Shown: positions 1 through 7,317 of the stretch, in pieces
Layout: each line of letters opens with the position of its first letter
Numbering within the stretch: the stretch's first letter is position 1
Assembly: GCF_027853965.1 (NCBI RefSeq)
Contig: NZ_JAQGLB010000006.1
Span: 62,001-126,000, forward strand
Direction: 5' to 3'
From: Saccharopolyspora indica
GTDB taxonomy: Bacteria; Actinomycetota; Actinomycetes; Mycobacteriales; Pseudonocardiaceae
DNA length: 64,000 nucleotides
The notes under the pieces: generated by a model
Told to the model about the DNA's origin: nothing
Seen by the model: only the letters and a program-made list of their open reading frames with translations
Databases searched by the model: none
Made by a program: the position numbers and the translations under genes

Positions 1-183
1 GGCGGTCGTCGTGCATGGCTGCTCCCGGAGGGCTCGCGGGGTGTGACGGTGATCATGTTGGCACACCGGCAGGCGTGGTGGCACCGCCTCGGGCGGGCGC
101 GGTTGCCGAGGTGGCCGCGGGCTCGCATGCTGCCGGTGCCAGAGGCGATTCCCACCGGGAGGCGACGTCATGGGGACCTGTGA
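1..183 (+). CDS. Possible 3' end of an unidentified CDS (partial)
   Basis: Frame 1 is open from the first base of the window to a TGA at 181-183, giving 60 codons that are mostly G or C in the third position. The translation is Arg- and Trp-rich and ends in a basic tail. It would overlap the start of the next gene by 14 bases, a common arrangement in tightly packed actinobacterial genes. I recognise no family, and open frames are frequent by chance in DNA this GC-rich, so this may be non-coding. Confidence 0.3.
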   Translation, partial: GGRRAWLLPEGSRGVTVIMLAHRQAWWHRLGRARLPRWPRARMLPVPEAIPTGRRRHGDL

Positions 184-430
184 AGTCTGCGGCAACGACT
201 ACTGGATGACCTTCGAAGTGCGCACCACCGGCGGCGGGGTGCACACCTTCGACAGCTTCGAGTGCGCCGCGCAGCGGCTGGCGCCGGTGTGCGAGCACTG
301 CGGGTGCCGGATTCTCGGGCACGGGGTGGAGGCCAGCGGCCGGTTCTTCTGCTGCGCGCACTGCGCGCGCCACTCGGACGTGGCGGTGGCCGCTGAGCTG
401 CGCGATGCGGTGGGTGCGCATCCGGGGTGA
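170..430 (+). CDS. Small Cys-rich (zinc-ribbon/metallothionein-like) protein
   Basis: An 86-residue protein with ATG start and a GGGAGG ribosome site seven bases upstream. It carries a CEVCGNDY motif at the N-terminus, an isolated FEC, then CEHCGC and CCAHC, which is nine cysteines plus a nearby His. The pattern matches a family of small actinobacterial proteins usually annotated as hypothetical or prokaryotic metallothionein. Clustered Cys pairs suggest binding of Zn or another thiophilic metal. Metal storage versus a zinc-ribbon structural role cannot be decided from sequence. It stands alone and its role is unknown. Confidence 0.8.
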   Translation: MGTCEVCGNDYWMTFEVRTTGGGVHTFDSFECAAQRLAPVCEHCGCRILGHGVEASGRFFCCAHCARHSDVAVAAELRDAVGAHPG

Positions 431-663
431 TGACGCGGCGTCCGCACGACCCACTCCGATACCCCCTGCCGGGGGACGGGCAACCCATCCGAATCTTCGT
501 TATCGTTCCGTTATGTAGTGGGTGAAACATCGGGACTACCTGCAACGACATGGCGGGTGAGACGGCCGTTGGCGGTCCGGTTCACGTCGGTTGTCGGGAA
601 CCGGAGTTGACAACCGGCGACGAGTCGTCGATTCACCCTCTCGGAGTAGTGGAGGACGCCCCG

Positions 664-774
664 ATGGCAGGTCTGGTTCGTTGGCTGGGCAGCATGGCGC
701 GCGAGATGGAGCGGGCCCGCACCGTGATGCGGCACCCGCACACGAGCGTGCACCAGCGCAACGCGCGGGTCTGA
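664..774 (+). CDS. Very small basic protein, 36 residues
   Basis: ATG at 664 follows a GGAGG at 651-655 with normal spacing, and the frame stops at 772. The product starts MAGLVRWLGSMAREMERA and ends in HQRNARV. It is amphipathic and basic, without a signal peptide. It is too short for standard gene callers but has a good ribosome site, and a strong intrinsic terminator lies about 120 bases downstream at 898-938. Function unknown. The regular Arg/Glu spacing would suit a helical small protein. Confidence 0.45.
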   Translation: MAGLVRWLGSMAREMERARTVMRHPHTSVHQRNARV

Positions 775-897
775 ACACCCGCTGTCCGCCCGGTGCGCCG
801 GTGCGGGCTTGAGGCAGCAGGCTGGCGGCACTCGCCGCGAGCGCAATACCGGGGCACCAGAACGACAACCGGGGCCTGTTGCCAGGACTTGCAAAGC

Positions 898-938
898 CCG
901 GGGTCGTGACCAGCTGGTCACGACCCCGGTGCTGTTTT
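898..938 (+). terminator. Rho-independent terminator with 32-bp perfect palindrome
   Basis: Bases 898-913 and 914-929 are exact reverse complements (16-base arms, no unpaired spacer, so a few central bases form the loop). They are followed by TGCTGTTTT. A perfect GC-rich stem plus a U-run is the classical intrinsic terminator, rare in full form in actinomycetes. It most likely ends the transcript of the 36-residue gene upstream. Confidence 0.75.
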
Positions 939-1000
939 CCGCGCCCGGCGCCCGGTGCGGGCGGGCGCGGTTGCTACTGTCCTCCAGGACCGCGGGAGAC

Positions 1001-1067
1001 GAAGGAGGTGAGACCCATTTCCGCTGTGGCAGAACGGGTGCTCCCCTCCGGCCGCGACCGCTGGTGA
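1001..1067 (+). other. Strong Shine-Dalgarno with possible ATT-started 16-residue ORF
   Basis: GAAGGAGGTGA at 1001-1011 is a near-perfect anti-16S match. The only codon at normal spacing in an open frame is ATT at 1017, giving ISAVAERVLPSGRDRW before TGA at 1065. A GTG at 1008 lies inside the ribosome site, and another GTG at 1026 is 14 bases downstream of it. Either this is a mini-gene or leader peptide with a non-standard start, or the ribosome site is decorative. Confidence 0.3.
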
Positions 1068-1133
1068 TCGCGCTGGAGCGCCCGACCGGATCTTCGAAAG
1101 GCGCTCACGATTTCTTCGTCGACTTCTCCTGAT

Positions 1134-1946
1134 GTGGTGGCCGAACTGCGTTCGGCCGGTTGCGTTTTCGCCGAGGAGGAAACCGCGCTGCTGCACCGAG
1201 CAGCCGGCGATCAGGCCGAGCTGGCCGAGCTGGTGGCCCGCCGCGTCGCCGGGCTTCCGCTGGAGCAGGTGCTGGGCTGGGCCGAGTTCTGCGGGCTGCG
1301 CATCTCGATGGCTCCCGGCGTGTTCGTGCCCCGTCGCCGCACCGAATTCCTCGCCGAGCAGGCCATCGCGCTGACCGCTCCCCGCTCGGTGGTGGTGGAA
1401 CTGTGCTGCGGAGCGGCTGCGGTGGCCGCCGCGGTGGCCACCGCGTGCCCTCAGGCCGAACTGCACGCCGCCGACATCGACCCGGCCGCGGTGGCCTGCG
1501 CCGCGGCCAACCTGCCCGCCACGGCCGGGGTCACCGAAGGTGACCTGTACGAGGCGCTGCCGGTGGGGCTGCGGGGCCGCATCGACGTCCTGGTGGCCAA
1601 CGCCCCCTACGTGCCCACCGGCGAGGTCGGCCTGATGCCACCGGAAGCCCGGCTGCACGAACCGGCGATCGCGCTCGACGGCGGCACCGACGGTCTGGCC
1701 ATCCAGCGCCGCGTGGCCCAGCAAGCACCGCACTGGCTGGCCCCCGGCGGCGTGGTGCTGATCGAGACCAGCCGCGGCCAAGCCCCGCGCACGGCCGAGA
1801 TCCTCGCCGCAGCGGGCCTGCTCCCCCGCGTCCTGCACTGCGACGAGCGCGAGGCCACCGTCGTGGCCGCCGCCGCGCCGACCGGTCACCCGCGTCCTCA
1901 GTGGACCGACCGGTCGGGCGTCGGGCCGTCCCGGGAGAACCTCTGA
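1134..1946 (+). CDS. PrmC/HemK-family protein N5-glutamine methyltransferase homologue
   Basis: A 270-residue class I SAM-dependent methyltransferase. The SAM-binding glycine-rich region VVELCCGAAA is near residue 87, followed by the acidic HAADID and then VANAPYVP, which corresponds to the NPPY catalytic motif with Pro replaced by Ala. The C-terminus carries the family pattern ALDGGTDGL and LIETSRGQ. PrmC modifies the GGQ glutamine of release factors. This NAPY subgroup is annotated as a putative protein-glutamine methyltransferase, so its substrate is uncertain. GTG 1134 is the only start downstream of an in-frame stop at 1065 that keeps the N-terminus, and its ribosome site is poor. Confidence 0.8.
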   Translation: MVAELRSAGCVFAEEETALLHRAAGDQAELAELVARRVAGLPLEQVLGWAEFCGLRISMAPGVFVPRRRTEFLAEQAIALTAPRSVVVELCCGAAAVAAAVATACPQAELHAADIDPAAVACAAANLPATAGVTEGDLYEALPVGLRGRIDVLVANAPYVPTGEVGLMPPEARLHEPAIALDGGTDGLAIQRRVAQQAPHWLAPGGVVLIETSRGQAPRTAEILAAAGLLPRVLHCDEREATVVAAAAPTGHPRPQWTDRSGVGPSRENL

Positions 1947-1948
1947 AA

Positions 1949-1967
1949 TTAGGTTAGCCTTGCCAAC
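1949..1967 (-). promoter_or_regulatory. Candidate IdeR/DtxR iron box
   Basis: On the minus strand the 19-mer reads GTTGGCAAGGCTAACCTAA and matches the DtxR/IdeR consensus TTAGGTTAGSCTAACCTAA at 15 of 19 positions, with one half-site perfect. It begins two bases after the stop of the methyltransferase gene and ends 23 bases before the GTG of the NmrA-like gene. That is where a repressor would block transcription when iron is plentiful. Confidence 0.7.
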
Positions 1968-1990
1968 ATTCTCTCGATAGTGTGTTGGTC

Positions 1991-2845
1991 GTGAACAACA
2001 TTCTGGTGATGGGCGCGACCGGGAAGGTCGGCCGTCATGTGGTCGCTCGGCTGCGGGAGCTGGGGCGACCCGTGCGGGCGGTCTCCCGGTCCAGCCCTGC
2101 CCGCTTCGACTGGGCGGACCGTTCCACCTGGCAACCAGCCCTGGCCGAGGTGGACACGGTCTACCTCAACGTGTGGGGCGTGGTCGGTGTGGTGGATCCG
2201 GCGGAGTTCACCGCACTGGCGGTGCGGTCGGGAGTCCGCCGGATCGTGGCGCTGTCCGGGCGGGGTGACGACGGCGAGAACTACCTGCTGGACACCCCGT
2301 ACGGGCCTTGGGCGCAGGCCGTGGCCGACGGTGAGCGCGCTGCCCGCGACAGCGGCGTGGAATGGACGATCGTGCGGCCGTGCTGGTTCGCGCAGACCTT
2401 CGAGGAGGACCCCAAGCTCTCCGAGGTGCGCGACGGCGAGGTGGCGATACCCGTCGGCGAGGGCACGGTGCCGTTCGTGGATGCCACCGACATCGCCGCG
2501 GTGGCGGTCGCCGCGCTCACCGAGGACGGCCACCAGCACCAGGTCTACGAACTGTCCGGGCCGAGGGCGATGACCTTCGCCGAGGCGGTGGCCGAGATCG
2601 CCAGGGCGACCGGCCGGGAGATCAAGCACCTGCCGGTGGGGATGTCCGAGTACGTGCAGCGCCTGATCGATCGGGGCTACGACCGGGACTCGGCGGAAAT
2701 GCAGGCGGGCCCGTTCCAGTGGCTGCACCGCGGGAAGACCGGTTTCCTCAGCGACGGGGTGCTGCGAGCCACTGGGCGAGAACCGAGGGATTTCGCCGAC
2801 TACGCCCAGCGGACGGCGGCTACCGGCGTGTGGTCGGCATGGTGA
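1991..2845 (+). CDS. NmrA-like NAD(P)-binding SDR-family protein
   Basis: About 284 residues, atypical SDR. The nucleotide-binding motif VMGATGKVG is at the N-terminus, followed by VRAVSRSS and a VALSGRG strand. It belongs to the NmrA/TMR-like group that includes NAD(P)H:quinone oxidoreductases and redox-sensing proteins. The typical SDR Tyr-Lys pair is not obvious, as is common in this group. I chose GTG 1991 (NNILVMGATG) over GTG 1982 because the fold starts directly there. Neither has a clear ribosome site. The iron box just upstream suggests derepression under iron limitation. Confidence 0.8.
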   Translation: MNNILVMGATGKVGRHVVARLRELGRPVRAVSRSSPARFDWADRSTWQPALAEVDTVYLNVWGVVGVVDPAEFTALAVRSGVRRIVALSGRGDDGENYLLDTPYGPWAQAVADGERAARDSGVEWTIVRPCWFAQTFEEDPKLSEVRDGEVAIPVGEGTVPFVDATDIAAVAVAALTEDGHQHQVYELSGPRAMTFAEAVAEIARATGREIKHLPVGMSEYVQRLIDRGYDRDSAEMQAGPFQWLHRGKTGFLSDGVLRATGREPRDFADYAQRTAATGVWSAW

Positions 2846-2964
2846 TCCGCACGAGATCCCGCATCACCCACGGGCCTCGAGCTGTTCTCTGGTGATCGGC
2901 CCGGCGCGGCCGGAGCAGCGCTCGTGCACTACCCCGCCGCCGGAGTCATCGGTGGACCGACCGG

Positions 2965-4101
2965 TCAGGAGCCGAGCCAACCCGTGCCTGCGACGACCTC
3001 CTCGGCGGCCTGCTGCGCGGTGCGGGTGCTGGTGTCCACGCGCAGGTCGCCCAGCCCTGCGCGCTCGAGCACCTCGGCCTGCGCGGCGGCGGCTTCGGCG
3101 ACCTGGCGCAGGTGCGCGGCCGGGCGTCCGATCAGCGGGTCGCCCGGTTGCGGCCAGCCGTTGCCCTGCCCGCGCAGCATGATCCGGTGTGCCAGCTGAT
3201 CGGCTCCGGCGTGCAGCCTGCACACCGTGAACACGGCCCCTGACAGAGCTTCGAAGTAGATCTCGACCGCCGCGGTGTCCTCGGCCGGGCCGGTGATGAC
3301 CAAGCGGCGGGCACCGGCGGCGTGGTAGTTCTCCCACAGAGCGGCGAGGTTGGCGGCTTTGAGCCGGTGATCGCCGGGCGGGCCGCAGAAGGCGAGCTGG
3401 TCGAGGTCGACGTAGGCCGCGGTGTGCCCGGCGTGCAGGGTCTGCTGGTAGACCGCGAAGCCCGTGGCCGATTTGCCCACCCCAGCGGCGCCGCACAACC
3501 ACAGCACCGCCCCGTCCGCAGAGGTCGTGCGCTGGGGTGCTCGCCCCTGCCGGGGCGCCGGGTCGCCGGGCCAGTGCCCGCACTGCTGCCTGACCAGCTC
3601 GGCCGTCTCGCCGATGGTGCGACTGGTGGTGTCCACGCACACCTCGGCGATGGCACCGGCGTCGAGGGCGTCGGCTTCCCGCAAAACCTCGGTCACCGGG
3701 GCGCTCTGGCCCTGGCGGGCCCGGAAGCGCTGGGCGAGCTCGCCGTGGTCGGCGCGCAGCCGGCACACGCTCAGCCGCGCCTGCGGGATCTCCTCGGCCG
3801 CCACACCGCGCGCGGCGTCGACGACACCGGAGACGATCACGCACTGGGCGCCCGCGGTCTGGTGGTGGGCCACCACCGCCCGCAGGTTGGCGGTCTTCAT
3901 CCGGTACCGCCCGGGATCGCCGGTGGGCTCGGGGAAGCACATGCCCAGCTGGTCGATGTCGGCGAAACCGGCATCGATGCCCTCCCCGATGAGCCGTTCG
4001 CGGATCGCCCAGGCCACCGAGGTCTTGCCGACCCCCGGCGGACCGCACACCCACAGCACGGGGATCTGCGCGTGGTCGGTGATGTCCGGGGTGGGGGTCA
4101 C
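2965..4101 (-). CDS. Tandem-duplicated P-loop NTPase/kinase-like protein
   Basis: A 378-residue protein built from two homologous halves. The first has Walker A GPPGVGKT at about residues 20-27 and DIDQL near 48. The second has Walker A GAAGVGKS at about 204-211 and DLDQL about 30 residues later. Each half then has a GRYRMKTANLRA or DHRLKAANLAA segment, an AGA-x-x-x-VI[VT] strand and an Arg-rich CRLxA lid. The layout resembles small AAA_33/shikimate-kinase-type P-loop kinases. The substrate is unknown. GTG 4101 is the best start, since the upstream open frame has no ATG/GTG and lacks conserved sequence. It is convergent with the NmrA-like gene. Confidence 0.7.
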   Translation of the reverse strand: MTPTPDITDHAQIPVLWVCGPPGVGKTSVAWAIRERLIGEGIDAGFADIDQLGMCFPEPTGDPGRYRMKTANLRAVVAHHQTAGAQCVIVSGVVDAARGVAAEEIPQARLSVCRLRADHGELAQRFRARQGQSAPVTEVLREADALDAGAIAEVCVDTTSRTIGETAELVRQQCGHWPGDPAPRQGRAPQRTTSADGAVLWLCGAAGVGKSATGFAVYQQTLHAGHTAAYVDLDQLAFCGPPGDHRLKAANLAALWENYHAAGARRLVITGPAEDTAAVEIYFEALSGAVFTVCRLHAGADQLAHRIMLRGQGNGWPQPGDPLIGRPAAHLRQVAEAAAAQAEVLERAGLGDLRVDTSTRTAQQAAEEVVAGTGWLGS

Positions 4102-4184
4102 GGGTGGAATGTTCTCGCGCGCACCATGTCGTGTCGAACGGTTTTCCCGCGCCGGGTCCGGGTTCTGGACGGGACTGCCTCTGC

Positions 4185-5423
4185 TCAGCTGTGCTGCTGG
4201 GGAGTGTCGAAGCGGCGCAGCCCGGTGTTGGTCAGCGCCAGCCACGCGATGCCCGCCGCGCACAGCAGGCCGCCGGTGCACGCGGCGATGGCGGCCGTGG
4301 TCGCCTCGGCGACCAGCCCGGCGCGGAAGTTTCCCAGCTCGGGGCCGCCGGCGCCGACGATGTGCTCCACTGCGCTGACCCGGCCGCGGTGGGAGTCGGG
4401 GGTGGCCAGCTGCACGATCGCCGCGCGGGTGATCACCGAGGTGGTGTCGGCGGCCCCGGCGATGGCCAGGCAGCACAGCGCCTGCCACGGTTCGGAGGAC
4501 AGTCCGAGCCCGGCCAGCGCCAGCCCCCACACCGCGGCGGAGCTCAGCAGGACCACGCCGGGGCGCGCGGCGCGGGTGAGGGCGCCGGATGCCGCGCCCG
4601 CGGTGATGCCGCCGACGGCCAGGGCGGTGAACAGCAGTCCCAGGGTGCGCGGGTCACCACCGAAGCGCTCCTCGTTGATCAGCGGGAACAGGCCGATGGG
4701 CATCGCCAGCAGGGTGGCCAGCGCGTCGGTGAGCAGCGCGCCGCGCAGCACGGGGCTGGCGGCGATGAAGCGCCAGCCGTGCCAGATCGCGCGCGCTCCG
4801 GGTCGGCCGGTCTGCCCGTCGGGCCGCATCGAGGGCAGGCGCGCCACCCCGTAGAGCACGGCGGTGAAGCCCGCGGCGTCGAGCAGGTAGCAGGTGCTGA
4901 CTCCCCACTGCGCGACCAGCACTCCGGCCAGGGCCGGGCCCAGCAGCATCGCGACCTGGAAGTTGAGGTTGAGCAGCGCCACGCCCGCGCGGACCAGGTC
5001 GGCGGGCAGCAGGCGGGGTACGAAGGTGCGGCGGGCCGGTGCGCCCAGCCCGCTGCCCGCGGCGTTGAGGGCCACCAGCGCCAGCAGCACCCACTGCGAT
5101 CCGGCGCCTGCCAGGCCGTGCAGGGCCAGCAGCACCACCGCGCTCAGCTGCAGGGCGTTGGCCACCAGTGCCAGCGTGCGCCGGTCGACGGCGTCGGCGA
5201 GGGTGCCGCCGACGAGCCCGGTGATGACCATCGCCAGCGCCTGGCTGAGCCCGACCGCGCCCACCGCCACCGCGCTGCCGGTCAGCTGCCACATCTGGAA
5301 CAGCACCGCGACGACGGTGAACTGCCCGCCCATCGACACCACGGCCCCGGTCCACCACAGGCGGCGGAAGTCGGTGCTGGTGCGCAGCGGCCGGGTGTCG
5401 AGCACCCGGTCGAGGCTGGTCAC
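4185..5423 (-). CDS. MFS transporter (efflux type), coupled to MarR regulator
   Basis: A 412-residue integral membrane protein with roughly 12 hydrophobic segments. The MFS motif A-like loop GGTLADAVDRRTLAL lies between helices 2 and 3. Its closest broad class is the enterobactin/macrolide-efflux type of MFS (MFS_3). The GTG start at 5423 overlaps the marR stop in GTGA (5420-5423), so the two are translationally coupled. A MarR repressor encoded first with a downstream exporter usually means drug or metabolite efflux induced by the exported ligand. The substrate cannot be read from sequence. Confidence 0.85.
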   Translation of the reverse strand: MTSLDRVLDTRPLRTSTDFRRLWWTGAVVSMGGQFTVVAVLFQMWQLTGSAVAVGAVGLSQALAMVITGLVGGTLADAVDRRTLALVANALQLSAVVLLALHGLAGAGSQWVLLALVALNAAGSGLGAPARRTFVPRLLPADLVRAGVALLNLNFQVAMLLGPALAGVLVAQWGVSTCYLLDAAGFTAVLYGVARLPSMRPDGQTGRPGARAIWHGWRFIAASPVLRGALLTDALATLLAMPIGLFPLINEERFGGDPRTLGLLFTALAVGGITAGAASGALTRAARPGVVLLSSAAVWGLALAGLGLSSEPWQALCCLAIAGAADTTSVITRAAIVQLATPDSHRGRVSAVEHIVGAGGPELGNFRAGLVAEATTAAIAACTGGLLCAAGIAWLALTNTGLRRFDTPQQHS

Positions 5424-5899
5424 GACGGCGGGAGGTGGTCGGTGAGGCGGTCGCGGAAGCGGCGCCGCGCCAAGGCTTCCCGCAGGTCGGCGACCGCTCT
5501 GCTCAGCGCGTAGGGCGTTTCGGCGTCGAGTTCGCGCAGGGCCGCTTCGCTGGCGCGCCATTCGGCTTCCAGCAGCGGCAGGATCTGCCGGGCGCGATCG
5601 GTGAGGGTGATCTGGCGGGTGCGCGCGTCGGATCCGGTCGCGCTGCGCACGAGGTCGTCGCGGCGCAGCGCGGCGACGGTCTGGCTCATGGCCGAGTGGG
5701 TGACCTCCAGGGCGTCGGCGAGTTCGCGGATGGTCATGGCGCCGTGGTGGCCGAGCCGGATCAGCGGCCCGACGAACCGCGGTCGCACGTTGGTGATGCC
5801 GCGCTGGGCGTAGAACTGGTCGATCTCGTCGTCGAGGTCGGCCAGCAGGCGGCGCAGCGGTCGCCAGACGCTGGTCTCCTCGGTGGGGTCGTGCGTCAC
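5420..5899 (-). CDS. MarR-family transcriptional regulator
   Basis: A 159-residue winged-helix regulator. The helix-turn-helix is in MTIRELADALEVTHSAMSQTVAAL and the wing is in DARTRQITLTDRARQIL. GTG 5899 is preferred because its upstream GAAGG acts as ribosome site. A TTG further up at 5926 lies inside the operator palindrome and is unlikely. The gene heads a two-gene operon with the MFS exporter and has a perfect inverted repeat immediately upstream, so it is probably an autorepressor. Confidence 0.88.
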   Translation of the reverse strand: MTHDPTEETSVWRPLRRLLADLDDEIDQFYAQRGITNVRPRFVGPLIRLGHHGAMTIRELADALEVTHSAMSQTVAALRRDDLVRSATGSDARTRQITLTDRARQILPLLEAEWRASEAALRELDAETPYALSRAVADLREALARRRFRDRLTDHLPPS

Positions 5900-5907
5900 C
5901 CCTTCAA

Positions 5908-5937
5908 AGTAACAGCACTTGCACAAGTGCTGTTACT
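5908..5937. promoter_or_regulatory. MarR operator: 14-bp inverted repeat
   Basis: AGTAACAGCACTTG (5908-5921) and CAAGTGCTGTTACT (5924-5937) are perfect reverse complements separated by CA. The element begins nine bases upstream of the marR GTG and overlaps where the transcript should start. This is the expected position and size for a MarR dimer site. Confidence 0.8.
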
Positions 5938-5984
5938 CTTTGATCCAGAACTTCTGGAGCCTCGCGGGGCTTGCCGCCCTTCGT

Positions 5985-6005
5985 TGTAACAACTAGTGTT
6001 ACGAC
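5985..6005. promoter_or_regulatory. Rrf2 operator, copy 1 (autoregulatory)
   Basis: TGTAACAACTAGTGTTACGA and one more C form a 21-base block containing the inverted repeat GTAACA-5-TGTTAC. The same 21-base block with 17 identities recurs at 6523-6543 upstream of the SDR gene. It lies 31 bases before the Rrf2 GTG. Confidence 0.7.
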
Positions 6006-6036
6006 TGCGCGTGGAGGCGAGGGAGGTGGGTCCGGC

Positions 6037-6468
6037 GTGAGCGCCAACAGCAGGCTGACCGTTGCGGCGCACGCCCTGACGTGGATCGGGCTGTACCAGC
6101 GGCGCGGCCACGAGGTCGCCACCTCCGAGCAGATCGCGGGGAGCGTCAACACCAACCCGGTGGTGATCCGTCGGCTGCTGGCCGAGCTGCGCAAGGCCGG
6201 GCTGGTCGAGTCGCAGCGGGGCGCGGGGGCGGGCTGGATGCTCGCGCGGGACCTGGCGGCGATCACCCTGCTCGACGTCTACCGGGCGATCGAGCCGGGG
6301 CCGGTCTTCGCCCTGCACCGCTCGGCACCGAACCCCGAGTGCGTCGTGGGCCACGGCATCGGGCCGGCGATGACCGCCGTGTACGACGAGGTGGAGGCCG
6401 CTCTGCGCGGGCAGCTGGCCAAGACCACGCTGGAGGACGTGCTGCGGGACGTCCTGAAGGCCTCCTGA
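6037..6468 (+). CDS. Rrf2-family transcriptional regulator (single-Cys type)
   Basis: A 143-residue winged-helix regulator. The N-terminal helix SRLTVAAHALTWIGLY is followed by TSEQIAGSVNTNPVVIRRLLAEL (HTH) and the wing GAGAGWML. Only one cysteine is visible, in PECVVG, so it is not the three-Cys Fe-S type (IscR/NsrR). It resembles the YwnA-like group. GTG 6037 has a GGGAGG ribosome site. A matching operator lies upstream of it and upstream of the next gene, so it probably represses itself and the SDR. Confidence 0.85.
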   Translation: MSANSRLTVAAHALTWIGLYQRRGHEVATSEQIAGSVNTNPVVIRRLLAELRKAGLVESQRGAGAGWMLARDLAAITLLDVYRAIEPGPVFALHRSAPNPECVVGHGIGPAMTAVYDEVEAALRGQLAKTTLEDVLRDVLKAS

Positions 6469-6522
6469 CCCCGGATCGCCGGCTTCCCTTCGTCGAGGGA
6501 GGTCGCCTCCCGCACCCATTGA

Positions 6523-6543
6523 TGTAACAAAAATAGTTACGAC
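6523..6543. promoter_or_regulatory. Rrf2 operator, copy 2 (upstream of SDR gene)
   Basis: A 21-base block starting TGTAACAAAAATAGTTACGA. It has 17 identities to the block at 5985-6005, including both TGTAAC and GTTACGAC ends. It lies 12 bases before the SDR ATG and overlaps its 5' leader, with the AAGGAGA ribosome site just after it. Confidence 0.65.
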
Positions 6544-6555
6544 AAGGAGATTCTC

Positions 6556-7299
6556 ATGGGACAGCTCGACGACAAGAGCGCTCTGGTCACCGGCGCCTCC
6601 AGCGGGATCGGGCTGGCGATCGCCCGCCGTTTCGCCGCCGAGGGCGCGACCGTCTACCTCACCGGCCGCCGCAAGACCGAGCTGGACGCCGCCGTCGCGC
6701 AGGTCGGCGCCCGCGGCATCGCCGTCCAGAGCGATGTCTCGGATCTCGGCGACCTCGACCGGCTCTTCGCCGAGATCGTGAACCGCAGCGGCCGCCTGGA
6801 CGTCGTGGTCGCCAACGCCGGGGTCGGGGACTACAGCCCGCTCGGCGCGATCACCGAGGAGGAGTACGACCGCACCACCTCGATCAATCTCAAAGGCACC
6901 GTCTTCACCGTCCAGAAGGCATTACCGCTGCTGGCCGCCGGTTCCTCGGTCATGCTGCTCTCCTCCAGCGCAGCCCTGCGGGCCGCCCCGGGCCTGGGCG
7001 TCTACGCCGCCACCAAGGCCGCCATCCGCAGCCTCGCCCGCACCTGGGCCGCCGAGCTGGCCGACCGCGGAATCCGCGTCAACACCCTCACCCCCGGCGA
7101 CGTGCAGACCCCGGGCGGAGACGAGCTCCGCGCCGCCTTCCCGCACGGCGATGCGGCTGAGCCCGCCCCGCTGACCCCGCTCGGCCGCATCGGCCGCCCC
7201 GACGAGGTCGCCGCCACCGCCCTCTACCTGGCCGGTGACCAAAGCACGTTCACCACCGGCGCGGAACTGCTCGTCGACGGCGGCGCCACACAGCTCTAG
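6556..7299 (+). CDS. Classical short-chain dehydrogenase/reductase
   Basis: A 247-residue classical SDR. TGASSGIG is at residues 12-19 for the dinucleotide, NAG follows the fourth strand, the catalytic SSSAAL serine block and YAATK Tyr/Lys pair come next, and the end is LLVDGGATQL. The TGRR after strand 2 favours NADPH. The substrate is unknown. An Rrf2 regulator upstream with a shared operator indicates that expression responds to the regulator's signal, typically an electrophile or reactive compound in YwnA/YwnB-like modules (inference). Confidence 0.9.
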   Translation: MGQLDDKSALVTGASSGIGLAIARRFAAEGATVYLTGRRKTELDAAVAQVGARGIAVQSDVSDLGDLDRLFAEIVNRSGRLDVVVANAGVGDYSPLGAITEEEYDRTTSINLKGTVFTVQKALPLLAAGSSVMLLSSSAALRAAPGLGVYAATKAAIRSLARTWAAELADRGIRVNTLTPGDVQTPGGDELRAAFPHGDAAEPAPLTPLGRIGRPDEVAATALYLAGDQSTFTTGAELLVDGGATQL

Positions 7300-7317
7300 G
7301 CGCGAGCCACGGCTGCC

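Noticed and set aside
2841..2868. GGTGAT...ATCACC stem between the NmrA-like and P-loop genes
   Set aside because: A six-base stem with a 16-base loop is expected by chance.
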